Source: Brotaphodocola faecis (GTDB lineage: Bacteria > Bacillota > Clostridia > Lachnospirales > Lachnospiraceae). Taken from it: DNA of 64,000 bases. Below, in pieces: positions 43,518 to 51,653 of the stretch. The translations under genes were made by a program, and so were the position numbers. The stretch spans positions 23,687-87,686 of the forward strand of contig NZ_JBBMFJ010000011.1 of NCBI RefSeq assembly GCF_040096075.1, given 5' to 3'. Each line of letters starts with the position of its first letter. The first letter of the stretch is position 1. The notes under the pieces are model-generated. The model did not search any database and was not told the origin of the DNA. It worked only from the letters and a program-made list of their open reading frames with translations.

Positions 43518-44657
43518 TTACTTCCGAATATACAGGGTTCCATCCATAATCCGGCGTGCGGTTCTCTGTACACCAACGCTCGGAAGTTTTACTTCCCCAT
43601 TTTCCTCTTTCAGTTCCGGAACCATTGTCATGATGCCGCTCGGATGTCCGATGCGGACATTTCCAGCGTTTCCTGCCTTCCGGAGTACTTTCTCCACTAC
43701 AGACCCTTTCATGGCTGCTGCCACACTGATAGCGCTTGCGGAAGTCAGCGGGCATGCTTTATGGCATTTGAACACAGAAATAACACGGGCACAGACATCC
43801 ATATCTTCGGCATTCACCTGTTGGCCTGCAATATCCGTATAAGACTTCGGCACTGTCACAAATCCTACTTTCGGAACTGCCGGGCTGTTCTCTGTAGCAT
43901 CTTTCAAATCCTTTGCAAAGCCCATCTTGCAGCAGGCAACGCCGCGGATCTTTTCAAGGAGATCTGAAACCTCTTTATTTCCGTTCACTTCCTCCGGAAG
44001 TTCCGTGCCAGTCATGCCGATATCCTCAGCCTTAACCAGAACCATCGGATTGGATACATCCAGGATAGTTGCCTCAATCGGGCCAAAATCCGGAATTTCC
44101 AGAGTCTCCACACAGGTTCCGGTCGGAAGGAGTTTTCCGGTTTTTGCGCCAGCCGGATTTAAGAACTTTACATTCAGTTCTGCAGCGGTTCCATCCACAC
44201 CGGCAATGGCACAGTCACCCTCCTGGGCAAAGGTCTTTGTTTCCGGGTCAATCGGAACGGTTACATCAATATATTTGTCGGTATTGCGGTTCAGCATATG
44301 AACTGTGGTCACCGGCTCTGTAATGGCAACCATACCCTCTTCTACCGCATATGGGCCAACTGCTGCAGTCATATTGCCGCAGTTGGACTTATAATCCACC
44401 TGGCTCTTTCCCACGATTACCTGGCCAACCAGATATTCTACATCAATGCCTGGTTCCTCGCTCTTCCATACAATGACGATTTTGTTGTTGGAAGATACGG
44501 TTCCACCCATACCATCAATCTGCTTCGGATCCGGATTGCCCATTGCCTGAAGGAAAATGCTGTCCCACTCCTCACGGTTTTCCGGAAGGTCTTCCTTATG
44601 GAAGATACAGCCTTTACTGGTGCCACCGCGCATAAATACTGTCTTAAATGTTCTCAT
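43518..44657 (-). CDS. PrpF-family isomerase (DUF453; YbhH/GalD-like)
   Basis: 379 residues with the diaminopimelate-epimerase-like fold of PrpF. N-terminus MRTFKTVFMRGGTSKGCIFH and the conserved DGMGGTVSSNNKIVIV and VDYKSNCGNMTAAVGPYAVE (active-site Cys region near 90) fix the family. Members shift double bonds: 2-methyl-trans- to cis-aconitate (PrpF), oxalomesaconate keto-enol (GalD), trans- to cis-aconitate. Located one base after the aconitase stop codon and upstream of the YbhJ-type gene, so a trans-aconitate or similar isomerase is the best inference. Confidence 0.9.
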   Translation of the reverse strand: MRTFKTVFMRGGTSKGCIFHKEDLPENREEWDSIFLQAMGNPDPKQIDGMGGTVSSNNKIVIVWKSEEPGIDVEYLVGQVIVGKSQVDYKSNCGNMTAAVGPYAVEEGMVAITEPVTTVHMLNRNTDKYIDVTVPIDPETKTFAQEGDCAIAGVDGTAAELNVKFLNPAGAKTGKLLPTGTCVETLEIPDFGPIEATILDVSNPMVLVKAEDIGMTGTELPEEVNGNKEVSDLLEKIRGVACCKMGFAKDLKDATENSPAVPKVGFVTVPKSYTDIAGQQVNAEDMDVCARVISVFKCHKACPLTSASAISVAAAMKGSVVEKVLRKAGNAGNVRIGHPSGIMTMVPELKEENGEVKLPSVGVQRTARRIMDGTLYIRK

Positions 44658-44658
44658 T

Positions 44659-46623
44659 TTATTTCTCCTCCATTTCTTTTAACTGTTTCTGTAAGTGACG
44701 TAACTGACCACCGGAAAGAATAACCTCCAGTTCATTATCAGAAAGTTCCAGTTTTGCCTTAAAGGAAATATCCTTGGTCAGATCTTTAATTTCTACTTCT
44801 CTGGTCTTCATCTGGTCAAGAAGGCCGTTTACCTCCAATTCGTCTAACATATCCAGTTTATCGTAATCTGCAGGATCTGCAAATACCATTGGAATGATGC
44901 CATGGTTGATGAGGTTGCCTTTGTGAATGCGGGCAATACTCTTTGCCACAACCATCTTCACGCCCAGATACATCGGGTTGATAGCCGCATGCTCACGGGA
45001 AGATCCCTGACCATAGTTTTCTCCGCCAATAATGATGCTCTTGCCCATAGCCTTTGCGCGAGCAGCAAATTCCGGATCATAGCGGTGATAACAATACTGG
45101 CTCATGAGCGGAATATTGGAACGCATGCTGGAGAACTCAGCACTGGCCGGAGTAATGTCGTCTGTGGTGATGTTATCCACAGTCTTTAAGCTGATCTGCG
45201 CCTTTAAATACTGCTCCGGTGCATCTGGAATCGGAAGTGGCTGAATGTTCGGTCCGCGCACAATTTCTACCTTCTTTGCTTCCTCCTCTGGAAGTGGCTC
45301 AATGATCATAGCATCATCAACCGGGAACTCTGTCGGCTCTTTCACTTCTGCCAGAACAGACAGATCACTGCCGAGAATATCTTCCGCACTGGCAAAGGTT
45401 CCAGTGATTGCAGTTGCCGCAGCACTCTCCGGGCTTACCAGATAAATCTCTGCGGTCGGGTTTCCGGCACGTCCCTTGAAGTTACGGTTGGAGGTACGTA
45501 CTGCCACACCCTTGGTAGCCGGTGACTGGCCGATAGCACAGCACGGTCCGCAGGCAATCTCCAAAAGGCGCACGCCGGCATCCAGAAGCATGTCAATATA
45601 GCCATCACGCATTAAAAGCTTATAAATCTGCTTGGAGGAAATTGCACAGGTACAGCTTACATCCTCATTTACATGTCGGTCCTTGAATACCAGAGCAGCT
45701 TTCGCAATATCGGAATAGCTGGAATTGGTGCAGCTTCCAATAAATACCTGCTGAACTTTTTTCTTTTCTACATCTTTTAATGGAATAACATTATCAGGCT
45801 GATGCGGGCATGCACATAACGGAACCAGTTCGCTTAAATTCAATTCCATCTCGCCATCATACTCTGCATCCTCATCCGGTAAAATCTCAGTGAAGTCTTC
45901 TTCCCGCTTTTCTGCTCTCAGAAATTCACGAACACGCTCATCTGCCGGGAAAATGGAAGTTGTGGCGCCCATCTCTGCGCCCATATTGGTAATGCTGGCA
46001 CGCTCGGACACGCTTAACGTTGCAGCACCCGATCCCACATACTCAAATACCTTTCCAAGACCGCCCTTGATACCGACACGGCGAAGCATTTCCAGAATCA
46101 CTTCCTTGGCATTGCAGCCCGGCTGTAACTTTCCGGTCAGATTCACTTTGATGATCTGCGGCATTTTCAGGCGCATCGGAACTCCGGTCATGGCAGTTGC
46201 AACATCCATGCCACCTACACCGATACACAGCATACCAATGGAGCCGCCATGGGGCGTATGGCTGTCGCCACCCATCAGCAGTTTGCCCGGAGCACCAAAT
46301 CTGGCAACCTGAACCGCATGGCAGATGCCATTGCCCGGTCTGGAAACATGAACGCCATAACGTTTTGCAACGGATTGTAAATAAATATGATCATCCGGAG
46401 TCTTGTTGTCCAGATATAACAGGTTGTGATCCAGATAGCTGACACTGCACTCGGTGCGGATACGGTCCAGGCCAACCTGCTCAAATGCCAGATAGGTCAT
46501 AACCGCATTGATGTCGTGGGTCAGAGTCTGATCCACCTTTAACAGGATTTCTTCTCCCGGCTTCATGTCAGACGGTGCAGCCAGATGTGTGGATAAAATT
46601 TTCTTTGTAATGTTCATGCCCAT
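44659..46623 (-). CDS. acn: Aconitate hydratase (mitochondrial-type, 654 aa)
   Basis: Full-length aconitase: GDSHTPHGGSIGMLCIGVGG near 120, Fe-S cysteines in FIGSCTNSSYSD near 303 and ACGPCCAIGQSP near 368, and the swivel-domain GGENYGQGSSREHAAINPMY near 545. Interconverts citrate, cis-aconitate and isocitrate; isopropylmalate-type hydratases are related but usually split. Start after AAAGGAGAGTATTCAC. Second gene of the operon led by the RraA-type aldolase. With icd nearby it could route citrate or aconitate to 2-oxoglutarate. Confidence 0.9.
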   Translation of the reverse strand: MGMNITKKILSTHLAAPSDMKPGEEILLKVDQTLTHDINAVMTYLAFEQVGLDRIRTECSVSYLDHNLLYLDNKTPDDHIYLQSVAKRYGVHVSRPGNGICHAVQVARFGAPGKLLMGGDSHTPHGGSIGMLCIGVGGMDVATAMTGVPMRLKMPQIIKVNLTGKLQPGCNAKEVILEMLRRVGIKGGLGKVFEYVGSGAATLSVSERASITNMGAEMGATTSIFPADERVREFLRAEKREEDFTEILPDEDAEYDGEMELNLSELVPLCACPHQPDNVIPLKDVEKKKVQQVFIGSCTNSSYSDIAKAALVFKDRHVNEDVSCTCAISSKQIYKLLMRDGYIDMLLDAGVRLLEIACGPCCAIGQSPATKGVAVRTSNRNFKGRAGNPTAEIYLVSPESAAATAITGTFASAEDILGSDLSVLAEVKEPTEFPVDDAMIIEPLPEEEAKKVEIVRGPNIQPLPIPDAPEQYLKAQISLKTVDNITTDDITPASAEFSSMRSNIPLMSQYCYHRYDPEFAARAKAMGKSIIIGGENYGQGSSREHAAINPMYLGVKMVVAKSIARIHKGNLINHGIIPMVFADPADYDKLDMLDELEVNGLLDQMKTREVEIKDLTKDISFKAKLELSDNELEVILSGGQLRHLQKQLKEMEEK

Positions 46624-46643
46624 GTGAATACTCTCCTTTGCAT

Positions 46644-47294
46644 TTAGTTCGGTTTTTTTAACATTTTTGTGAAAACTTTGCCTGTACGCTTCATCTCAGC
46701 CAGCGTGTACTGCTGCGTCTCTATTTTTTTCAATGCGCGTTCAATAACAGACTCTGCTTCCTCCTGGGAAATGACACAGACTCCGTTCACATCCCCAATC
46801 ACAATATCTCCCGGCTTTACGCTGACTCCTCCGCAGCTGACCGGAACATTGATGGCTCCCGCCCCATTTTTTGCGGCGGTACCGCAAGTCAGACCTTTTG
46901 CATATACCGGGAAGCCAGCCTCCTCGCACCCTTCCAGATCCCGGAAAGCGCCATCGATCACAACGCCTTCTGCCTTCAGAAGTGATGCGCAGATACTGCG
47001 ATGATCTCCCCAGTAAGAACAGTCACAATTGCCTTTTCCGGCAATCACCAGCACATCCCCTTTCTGAAGTTCTGAGATTGCATCCGATACAATACTGCCC
47101 TCACCACTTGGCATATCTACGGTCACAGCGGATCCGACAATCTTCTTTTTCCCGATCCACGGCTTGATCCGGTAATCCATGGAATGATACAAGCCTGCTC
47201 CATCACAGATTTCTGGTGTGGTGAATTTCCGCAGACGCTCAATCAGTTCTCTTGACGGCCGGACGAATTGTTCTTTTTTTGTCAATGCGTCCAT
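46644..47294 (-). CDS. RraA-like aldolase (HMG/CHA aldolase family)
   Basis: 216 residues. Signature parts: CDGAGLYHSMDYRIKPW, SYWGDHRSICASLLKAEGVV near 95-115, DGAFRDLEGCEEAG near 117, and GDVNGVCVISQ near 165. The DG-RD pair and the Asp of GD.NGV bind the divalent metal and substrate in HMG/CHA aldolases, which cleave 4-hydroxy-4-methyl-2-oxoglutarate or carboxy-hydroxy-oxoadipate to pyruvate (plus oxaloacetate) and also decarboxylate oxaloacetate. The RNase E regulator name of the family does not apply here. Start at ATG 47294 after AAAGGGGATTACAC. First gene of the hydratase operon. Confidence 0.88.
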   Translation of the reverse strand: MDALTKKEQFVRPSRELIERLRKFTTPEICDGAGLYHSMDYRIKPWIGKKKIVGSAVTVDMPSGEGSIVSDAISELQKGDVLVIAGKGNCDCSYWGDHRSICASLLKAEGVVIDGAFRDLEGCEEAGFPVYAKGLTCGTAAKNGAGAINVPVSCGGVSVKPGDIVIGDVNGVCVISQEEAESVIERALKKIETQQYTLAEMKRTGKVFTKMLKKPN

Positions 47295-47319
47295 GTGTAA
47301 TCCCCTTTCTGATGATTTC

Positions 47320-47348
47320 ATTATAAACCGCAGATCTTTATAAGTAAA
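47320..47348 (-). promoter_or_regulatory. Promoter of the rraA-acn-prpF-hydratase operon
   Basis: Minus strand TTTACT at 47348-47343, 17-base spacer, TATAAT at 47325-47320, about 25 bases ahead of the start codon. Confidence 0.68.
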
Positions 47349-47358
47349 ATACATGATT

Positions 47359-47377
47359 CAGCATATATATCATGCTG
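47359..47377. promoter_or_regulatory. Candidate regulator site upstream of the aldolase operon
   Basis: Perfect inverted repeat CAGCAT-N7-ATGCTG, ten bases upstream of the -35 box of the aldolase operon. Position and T/A-rich centre fit a LysR activator site (T-N11-A type). Confidence 0.55.
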
Positions 47378-47427
47378 TTTTTTCTATAGTAAAATGACGA
47401 CAACGGATCTGAAGATTCTTTAAATAG

Positions 47428-47479
47428 AAAATGGACATTCACACTCCGGTTTTTCCTTCAGATTGCAAATGTCCATTTT
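47428..47479 (-). terminator. Terminator after the DUF6282 gene
   Basis: Stem AAAATGGACATT / AATGTCCATTTT (12 bp) with a 28-base loop, ending in TTTTCTATTT on the minus strand. It closes the TAXI-TRAP transcript. Confidence 0.7.
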
Positions 47480-47483
47480 ATGA

Positions 47484-48329
47484 TTACTCGATTCCAAGCA
47501 TTCTGCCCGGGTTTTTCTTTGTCATTACATCAATTTCTTCCTGGCTGAATCCGCTGTCATACAGATAATCGATATACTCAGCAATGGTATTGTACCATTC
47601 CGGGTTCTGCATCTGACCGCCATCTGTAGATACAATGAAATGTTCGCAGCCGATTTCTTTCATATGTGCCACATTGTCCGGAAGATTTTTCTTGTATACA
47701 CCGCCGCCAATTGGCTGTGCGTAAACCTTTTCCAGAAGAACATCATAATCTTTCACGATTCTTGCTTCCTCTTCCAGGCTCATGCCTACAATATGGAACT
47801 CCGGATGTGTTACGATAATTTTTTTAACACCGGCATCTCTCGCAGCTTCCACCACAGTAAAAATCTCTGACGGAGAAATGTGTCCGGTTCCAAGTGCCAC
47901 ATCATAATCCTTCACAAGCTGGAAAACATCTTTTAAAGGTTCTACAATTTTTCCGTCTTTCACTACGGATACATAATGTTCTTTGTTTTCCTTTTTGCAA
48001 TGATTTTCTGCTGTCATGGTAGGCAGAAAAATCTCCTTTGCTCCAAGTTTAATGGATGCCTCCACTGCCCATGGATTAATGCCGCCAACCGCAAGGTTCA
48101 TAACCAGGCTTCCAAACATCTGAAAATCAGAATCCGGATATTTTTCCTGACGAATCTTGTTGACCAAGGTAGCACGGTCCGCAGTTGGAACCATATGTGA
48201 CTTGATCACAATAGCTCTTACTCCGCGCTCCACCGCTGCTTCCATCAGCTGAAGGTCATCGAGCTTTCTCTGACGGATATCCGGCGCAGAATGAATGTGC
48301 ATATCAATAATTCCAGTTAAACGTCCCAT
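47484..48329 (-). CDS. DUF6282 protein, amidohydrolase-like (copy 1)
   Basis: 281 residues. It opens IIDMHIHSAPDIRQRKLDDL, with an HxH metal-type motif as in PHP and amidohydrolase TIM barrels, then VIKSHMVPTADRATLV, GGINPWAVEASIKLGAKEIF, GTGHISPSEIF near 158, and VTHPEFH near 187. I place it in DUF6282; the reaction is unknown, perhaps lactone or ester hydrolysis. ATG 48329 is preferred because GGAGG is eight bases ahead; the ATG six bases upstream is too close. Cotranscribed with the TRAP transporter. A paralogue is at 54340-55218. Confidence 0.82.
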   Translation of the reverse strand: MGRLTGIIDMHIHSAPDIRQRKLDDLQLMEAAVERGVRAIVIKSHMVPTADRATLVNKIRQEKYPDSDFQMFGSLVMNLAVGGINPWAVEASIKLGAKEIFLPTMTAENHCKKENKEHYVSVVKDGKIVEPLKDVFQLVKDYDVALGTGHISPSEIFTVVEAARDAGVKKIIVTHPEFHIVGMSLEEEARIVKDYDVLLEKVYAQPIGGGVYKKNLPDNVAHMKEIGCEHFIVSTDGGQMQNPEWYNTIAEYIDYLYDSGFSQEEIDVMTKKNPGRMLGIE

Positions 48330-48366
48330 AATCATTGCCTCCGTATTGTTCTAATTGTTTATACAG

Positions 48367-48408
48367 CAAAGGCAGGGTCCGCGGATCAGACCACAAACTC
48401 TGCCTTTG
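48367..48408 (-). terminator. Hairpin between TRAP permease and DUF6282 genes
   Basis: Stem CAAAGGCAG / CTGCCTTTG (9 bp) with a smaller GGTC/GACC stem inside the loop; no U-run follows. Intercistronic structure, likely a processing or stability element. Confidence 0.55.
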
Positions 48409-48438
48409 TTTTACTTTTTGTTAATTGCTCTGTTTCGT

Positions 48439-50310
48439 TTATGCGGCTGCTGTTTTCTTTGAAAAACCGCCAGCCAGTATATAACTTACTACACAGATCA
48501 CAATACCAACAGCAGATGCTGCCATACTCGGTGTGAACATGCAGACACCACCAAGGAACATAATCACACGAACAATCATATTCATATCCTTCTTTAAGTA
48601 GCCCGCGATGGAAATACCCATGAAGAATACACCAATCACTGCGGTAACAGTGCAGATTGCGATATCAGCAATACCGCCGTTCAGCATCAGAGCCTGGTCA
48701 TAAGCGAAGGTAAACGGAACCAGGAATGCCGGGATTGCAAGCAGTACGGACAGGAAACCTGTCTTAAGCCAGTTGGAATCCGCAATACCGGATGCAAGGA
48801 ATACTGCCGCGCATACCGGAGGGGTGATTGCGCCGATGGTAGAGAAGTAGAATACGAACAGGTGAGCTACCAGATCCGGAAGGCCCAGAGTAATCAGAGC
48901 CGGAGCCAGAATGGATGCTGCCAGAACGTATGCTGCTGTCGGCGGAAGACCCATACCAAGGATAAAGCATACTACCATGGAAAGTACCAGACATGGGAAC
49001 AGGTGGCCTTGTCCGATGGAAACGATCATGGAAGATAACTTAACACCGAAACCGGTCTGGGAAATCAGGGCAATGGAAATCTGAGCACCTGCTAACAGGC
49101 CAGCCATGCTTAAGATACTGCCTGCACCCTCCGTACATACATCCATGCAGAGCTTACCGGTTTTCTTAACAGCATCTGCTTCTTTCTGGATAAAATAGCA
49201 GATTGCCGCAGTTGCAACACCAATGATGGTTGCCCAGAATGCAGCTTTGGTAACAGTGTAACCCATTGCCAGGAAGCCAACGAAAATTCCAAGCGGGATA
49301 AAGATAATTGCAAGCTCAATCTTGCCAAGTTTAGCTTCTACGCCCCTGCCCTTAATGCCAAGACGCTTACTAATGTAGTGAATGGCAACAAATGCACCAA
49401 GGTAATACAGAATAGCCGGAAGCAGTGCTGCCTTCGCAATGCTCATATACGGAACACCAATCAGCTGTGCCATAATGAATGCCGCAGAACCCATGATTGG
49501 AGGCATTAACTGGCCGCCACAGGAACCAACTGCACTGATTGCTGCAGACCATTCTTTGTCATAGCCCTCATCCTTCATCATCGGGATGGTGAAAGTACCG
49601 GTTGCTACTACGTTTGCCATAGCGGAACCAGAAATCATACCAAACAGGCCAGATGCAATCAGGGCAACCTTACCAGGGCCACCGGTAGCTTTACCAGTCA
49701 GCTTCTGAGCAATGCGAATGAACGTCTGGGAACCTCCGGTAATGGAAAGAACCGCACCAAAGATACCGAACATAGCCAGCATGCCGGCAGACAGGCCAAC
49801 CATCTGACCCCAGATACCGTTTGTGGTATGGTAGAGCATCCAGAACACCTGGTTAAAGGTAAAGTTTTTGTGTGCCCAAGTACCCGGGAACAGCTGTCCT
49901 CTCATTGCATAGAACAGGAAGAAAATTGCCATAATTGGGAAAGTAAGGCCAACTGCGCGGCGGCTTGCTTCCAGAATCAGGACTACCAGAAGTACTGCAA
50001 AAATTTTGTCTGCAGTGCTGATCCACTGGGACGGATCCCACAGAATCTTATCGTAAATGGTAATCAGGTAACCGGTGCAGATCATGCAGAGGATACAGCA
50101 TATGATGTCATAAATCGGCACATGGTCCATTGCCACGCCTTTTTTGATCGGTTTGCGGATATAGATCATTGCCAGTACAAAGAATAAATGTACGCTTCGC
50201 TGAACAATATCCGGGAATACGCCGAAACCGGCTGTGTAGATCTGAAAGAGCACCAGTGCGACTGACATGAAAGTAATGAAGTGTTTCCAGAATCCATTAA
50301 GTTTTCTCAT
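48439..50310 (-). CDS. TRAP transporter fused permease (TAXI-associated, 4TM-12TM)
   Basis: 623-residue membrane protein that joins the small and large TRAP subunits in one chain: about four N-terminal helices (to residue 120) and then the DctM-like domain, with SGSAMANVVATGTFTIPMMK near 211 and ILGMGLPPTAAYVLAASILA near 445. Fused permeases of this type work with TAXI-type binding proteins; the next gene upstream is one. Sodium- or proton-driven uptake of an organic acid. Start after AAGGAGAGATAAC. Confidence 0.92.
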   Translation of the reverse strand: MRKLNGFWKHFITFMSVALVLFQIYTAGFGVFPDIVQRSVHLFFVLAMIYIRKPIKKGVAMDHVPIYDIICCILCMICTGYLITIYDKILWDPSQWISTADKIFAVLLVVLILEASRRAVGLTFPIMAIFFLFYAMRGQLFPGTWAHKNFTFNQVFWMLYHTTNGIWGQMVGLSAGMLAMFGIFGAVLSITGGSQTFIRIAQKLTGKATGGPGKVALIASGLFGMISGSAMANVVATGTFTIPMMKDEGYDKEWSAAISAVGSCGGQLMPPIMGSAAFIMAQLIGVPYMSIAKAALLPAILYYLGAFVAIHYISKRLGIKGRGVEAKLGKIELAIIFIPLGIFVGFLAMGYTVTKAAFWATIIGVATAAICYFIQKEADAVKKTGKLCMDVCTEGAGSILSMAGLLAGAQISIALISQTGFGVKLSSMIVSIGQGHLFPCLVLSMVVCFILGMGLPPTAAYVLAASILAPALITLGLPDLVAHLFVFYFSTIGAITPPVCAAVFLASGIADSNWLKTGFLSVLLAIPAFLVPFTFAYDQALMLNGGIADIAICTVTAVIGVFFMGISIAGYLKKDMNMIVRVIMFLGGVCMFTPSMAASAVGIVICVVSYILAGGFSKKTAAA

Positions 50311-50330
50311 GTTATCTCTCCTTAAAGTGG

Positions 50331-50355
50331 TCGCAGCCCTTATTAAGAGCTGCGA
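50331..50355 (-). terminator. Hairpin between TAXI receptor and TRAP permease genes
   Basis: Stem TCGCAGC-T-CTTA / TAAG-G-GCTGCGA on the minus strand in the 69-base intercistronic gap, with AAGGAG of the permease following. Probably sets a binding protein excess. Confidence 0.6.
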
Positions 50356-50379
50356 TCATCGGTTTTGGTATCAAATTGC

Positions 50380-51453
50380 TTACTGTACCGGAACGTACTC
50401 CTCCGGAATCAGCTCTTCCGGAACATCTACGCCAATCTCAGTCAGATACTGAACGGTACCTGCATGTAACGGAATGGAAGAAGCCAGAGTCAGCTCTACA
50501 AGATCATTCTCTGCGCCAACCGGGTAAGCTGCCTGCCATTTCTCTTTTGCGTCCTCAAATACAGCCTTGCATACATTGTAACCATCCTGCTGGGAAACTG
50601 CGGTAGTGGTCTGGCAGCCCTGCGGAGTACCAACGGTATGTACATCATGATCAACACCATCATAGGTACCTGCCGGGATATCAACCTCGATCAGGTATGG
50701 ATATTTCTCACGAATCTTTGCAATCTCATCTTCAGACAGGTCAATGATATCGATCGGGATGGATGCATCAAGCTGCATTACATAAGAGTCTACCACCGGT
50801 CCAAGTTTTACGGTACCAACGATTTCACGGTTTGCGTAAGCATCTGCGGAATCACTCTGGCTCGCGGTGAAGTACTCCGGTGCGCAGTCAAACAGATCAC
50901 AGATGCTTTTGAAAATGCTCTCTGCGGAAGTTCCGGTACCGCCCGGGCAGAACTTTTTGCCCTTTAAGTCGGTCAGTTTCTGGACACCGGAATCTTTGCT
51001 GACACACATCATCTCACCGGTAACCTCGTAGTAGAACAGGATACGGGAGTCTTTGCTCGGCTGTCCTTCGAAGTTTCCGATACCATTGTAGCTCTCATAG
51101 TCGGTAGCAGATACAGAGTTACCAAGATCTGCATCTCCGTTTCTTACAGCTTTGGTAATTGCAACGGCACCCTGTCCTTCAGATACGGTAATCTTGTACT
51201 GTGGGAATACGCTCGGAATTCCCTCTCCGATAGATACCCAGAACGGATACAGTGCGGAACTTGCCGGACATGCCATAACGGTCCAGAAAACATCCTCTGC
51301 TTTTTCTCCGCTTGCTGCAGCTGCTGCTTTTGTCTCTGCTGCTCCCCCATTGGATGCCGGAGCCTGTGTTTCGGAACTGGATCCTCCACCACATCCGGTC
51401 AGAGCTGCTGCTGCCATTGCTGTTGCCATCATAACTGATAATGCTTTCTTCAT
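50380..51453 (-). CDS. TAXI-family TRAP solute-binding lipoprotein
   Basis: 357 residues: lipoprotein signal MKKALSVMMATAMAAAALTG with the lipobox Cys following, a Ser/Ala linker, then the TAXI fold with YPFWVSIGEGIPSVFPQYKI near 69, GDADLGNSVSATDY near 110 and KFCPGGTGTSAESIFKSI near 170. TAXI receptors bind small carboxylates such as glutamate or other acids. First gene of the transport operon. The ligand is unknown; neighbours favour a polycarboxylate. Confidence 0.92.
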   Translation of the reverse strand: MKKALSVMMATAMAAAALTGCGGGSSSETQAPASNGGAAETKAAAAASGEKAEDVFWTVMACPASSALYPFWVSIGEGIPSVFPQYKITVSEGQGAVAITKAVRNGDADLGNSVSATDYESYNGIGNFEGQPSKDSRILFYYEVTGEMMCVSKDSGVQKLTDLKGKKFCPGGTGTSAESIFKSICDLFDCAPEYFTASQSDSADAYANREIVGTVKLGPVVDSYVMQLDASIPIDIIDLSEDEIAKIREKYPYLIEVDIPAGTYDGVDHDVHTVGTPQGCQTTTAVSQQDGYNVCKAVFEDAKEKWQAAYPVGAENDLVELTLASSIPLHAGTVQYLTEIGVDVPEELIPEEYVPVQ

Positions 51454-51522
51454 GTAACCTTCCCTCCACTTTGTATAATTTGTTTGTTTTCTTGGGATAT
51501 TGCATTTCTAACTTGTGACTTT

Positions 51523-51551
51523 ATTATACTTTTTGTGATGATTTTTTTCAA
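51523..51551 (-). promoter_or_regulatory. Promoter of the TAXI-TRAP operon
   Basis: Minus strand TTGAAA at 51551-51546, 17-base spacer, TATAAT at 51528-51523, 70 bases ahead of the start codon. Confidence 0.8.
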
Positions 51552-51653
51552 ATACATAATATCTATGGATGGTATAGTCAAAATGATATAAAGAGGTCGT
51601 TAATTCTTGTTTTTTTCTATATATCATCCAAATGAAACGTAAAATCAGAAAAA

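Noticed and set aside
46644..47294. RraA as a regulator of RNase E
   Set aside because: The metal and substrate residues of HMG/CHA aldolases are present and the context is metabolic; RNase E regulation is an E. coli-specific role.
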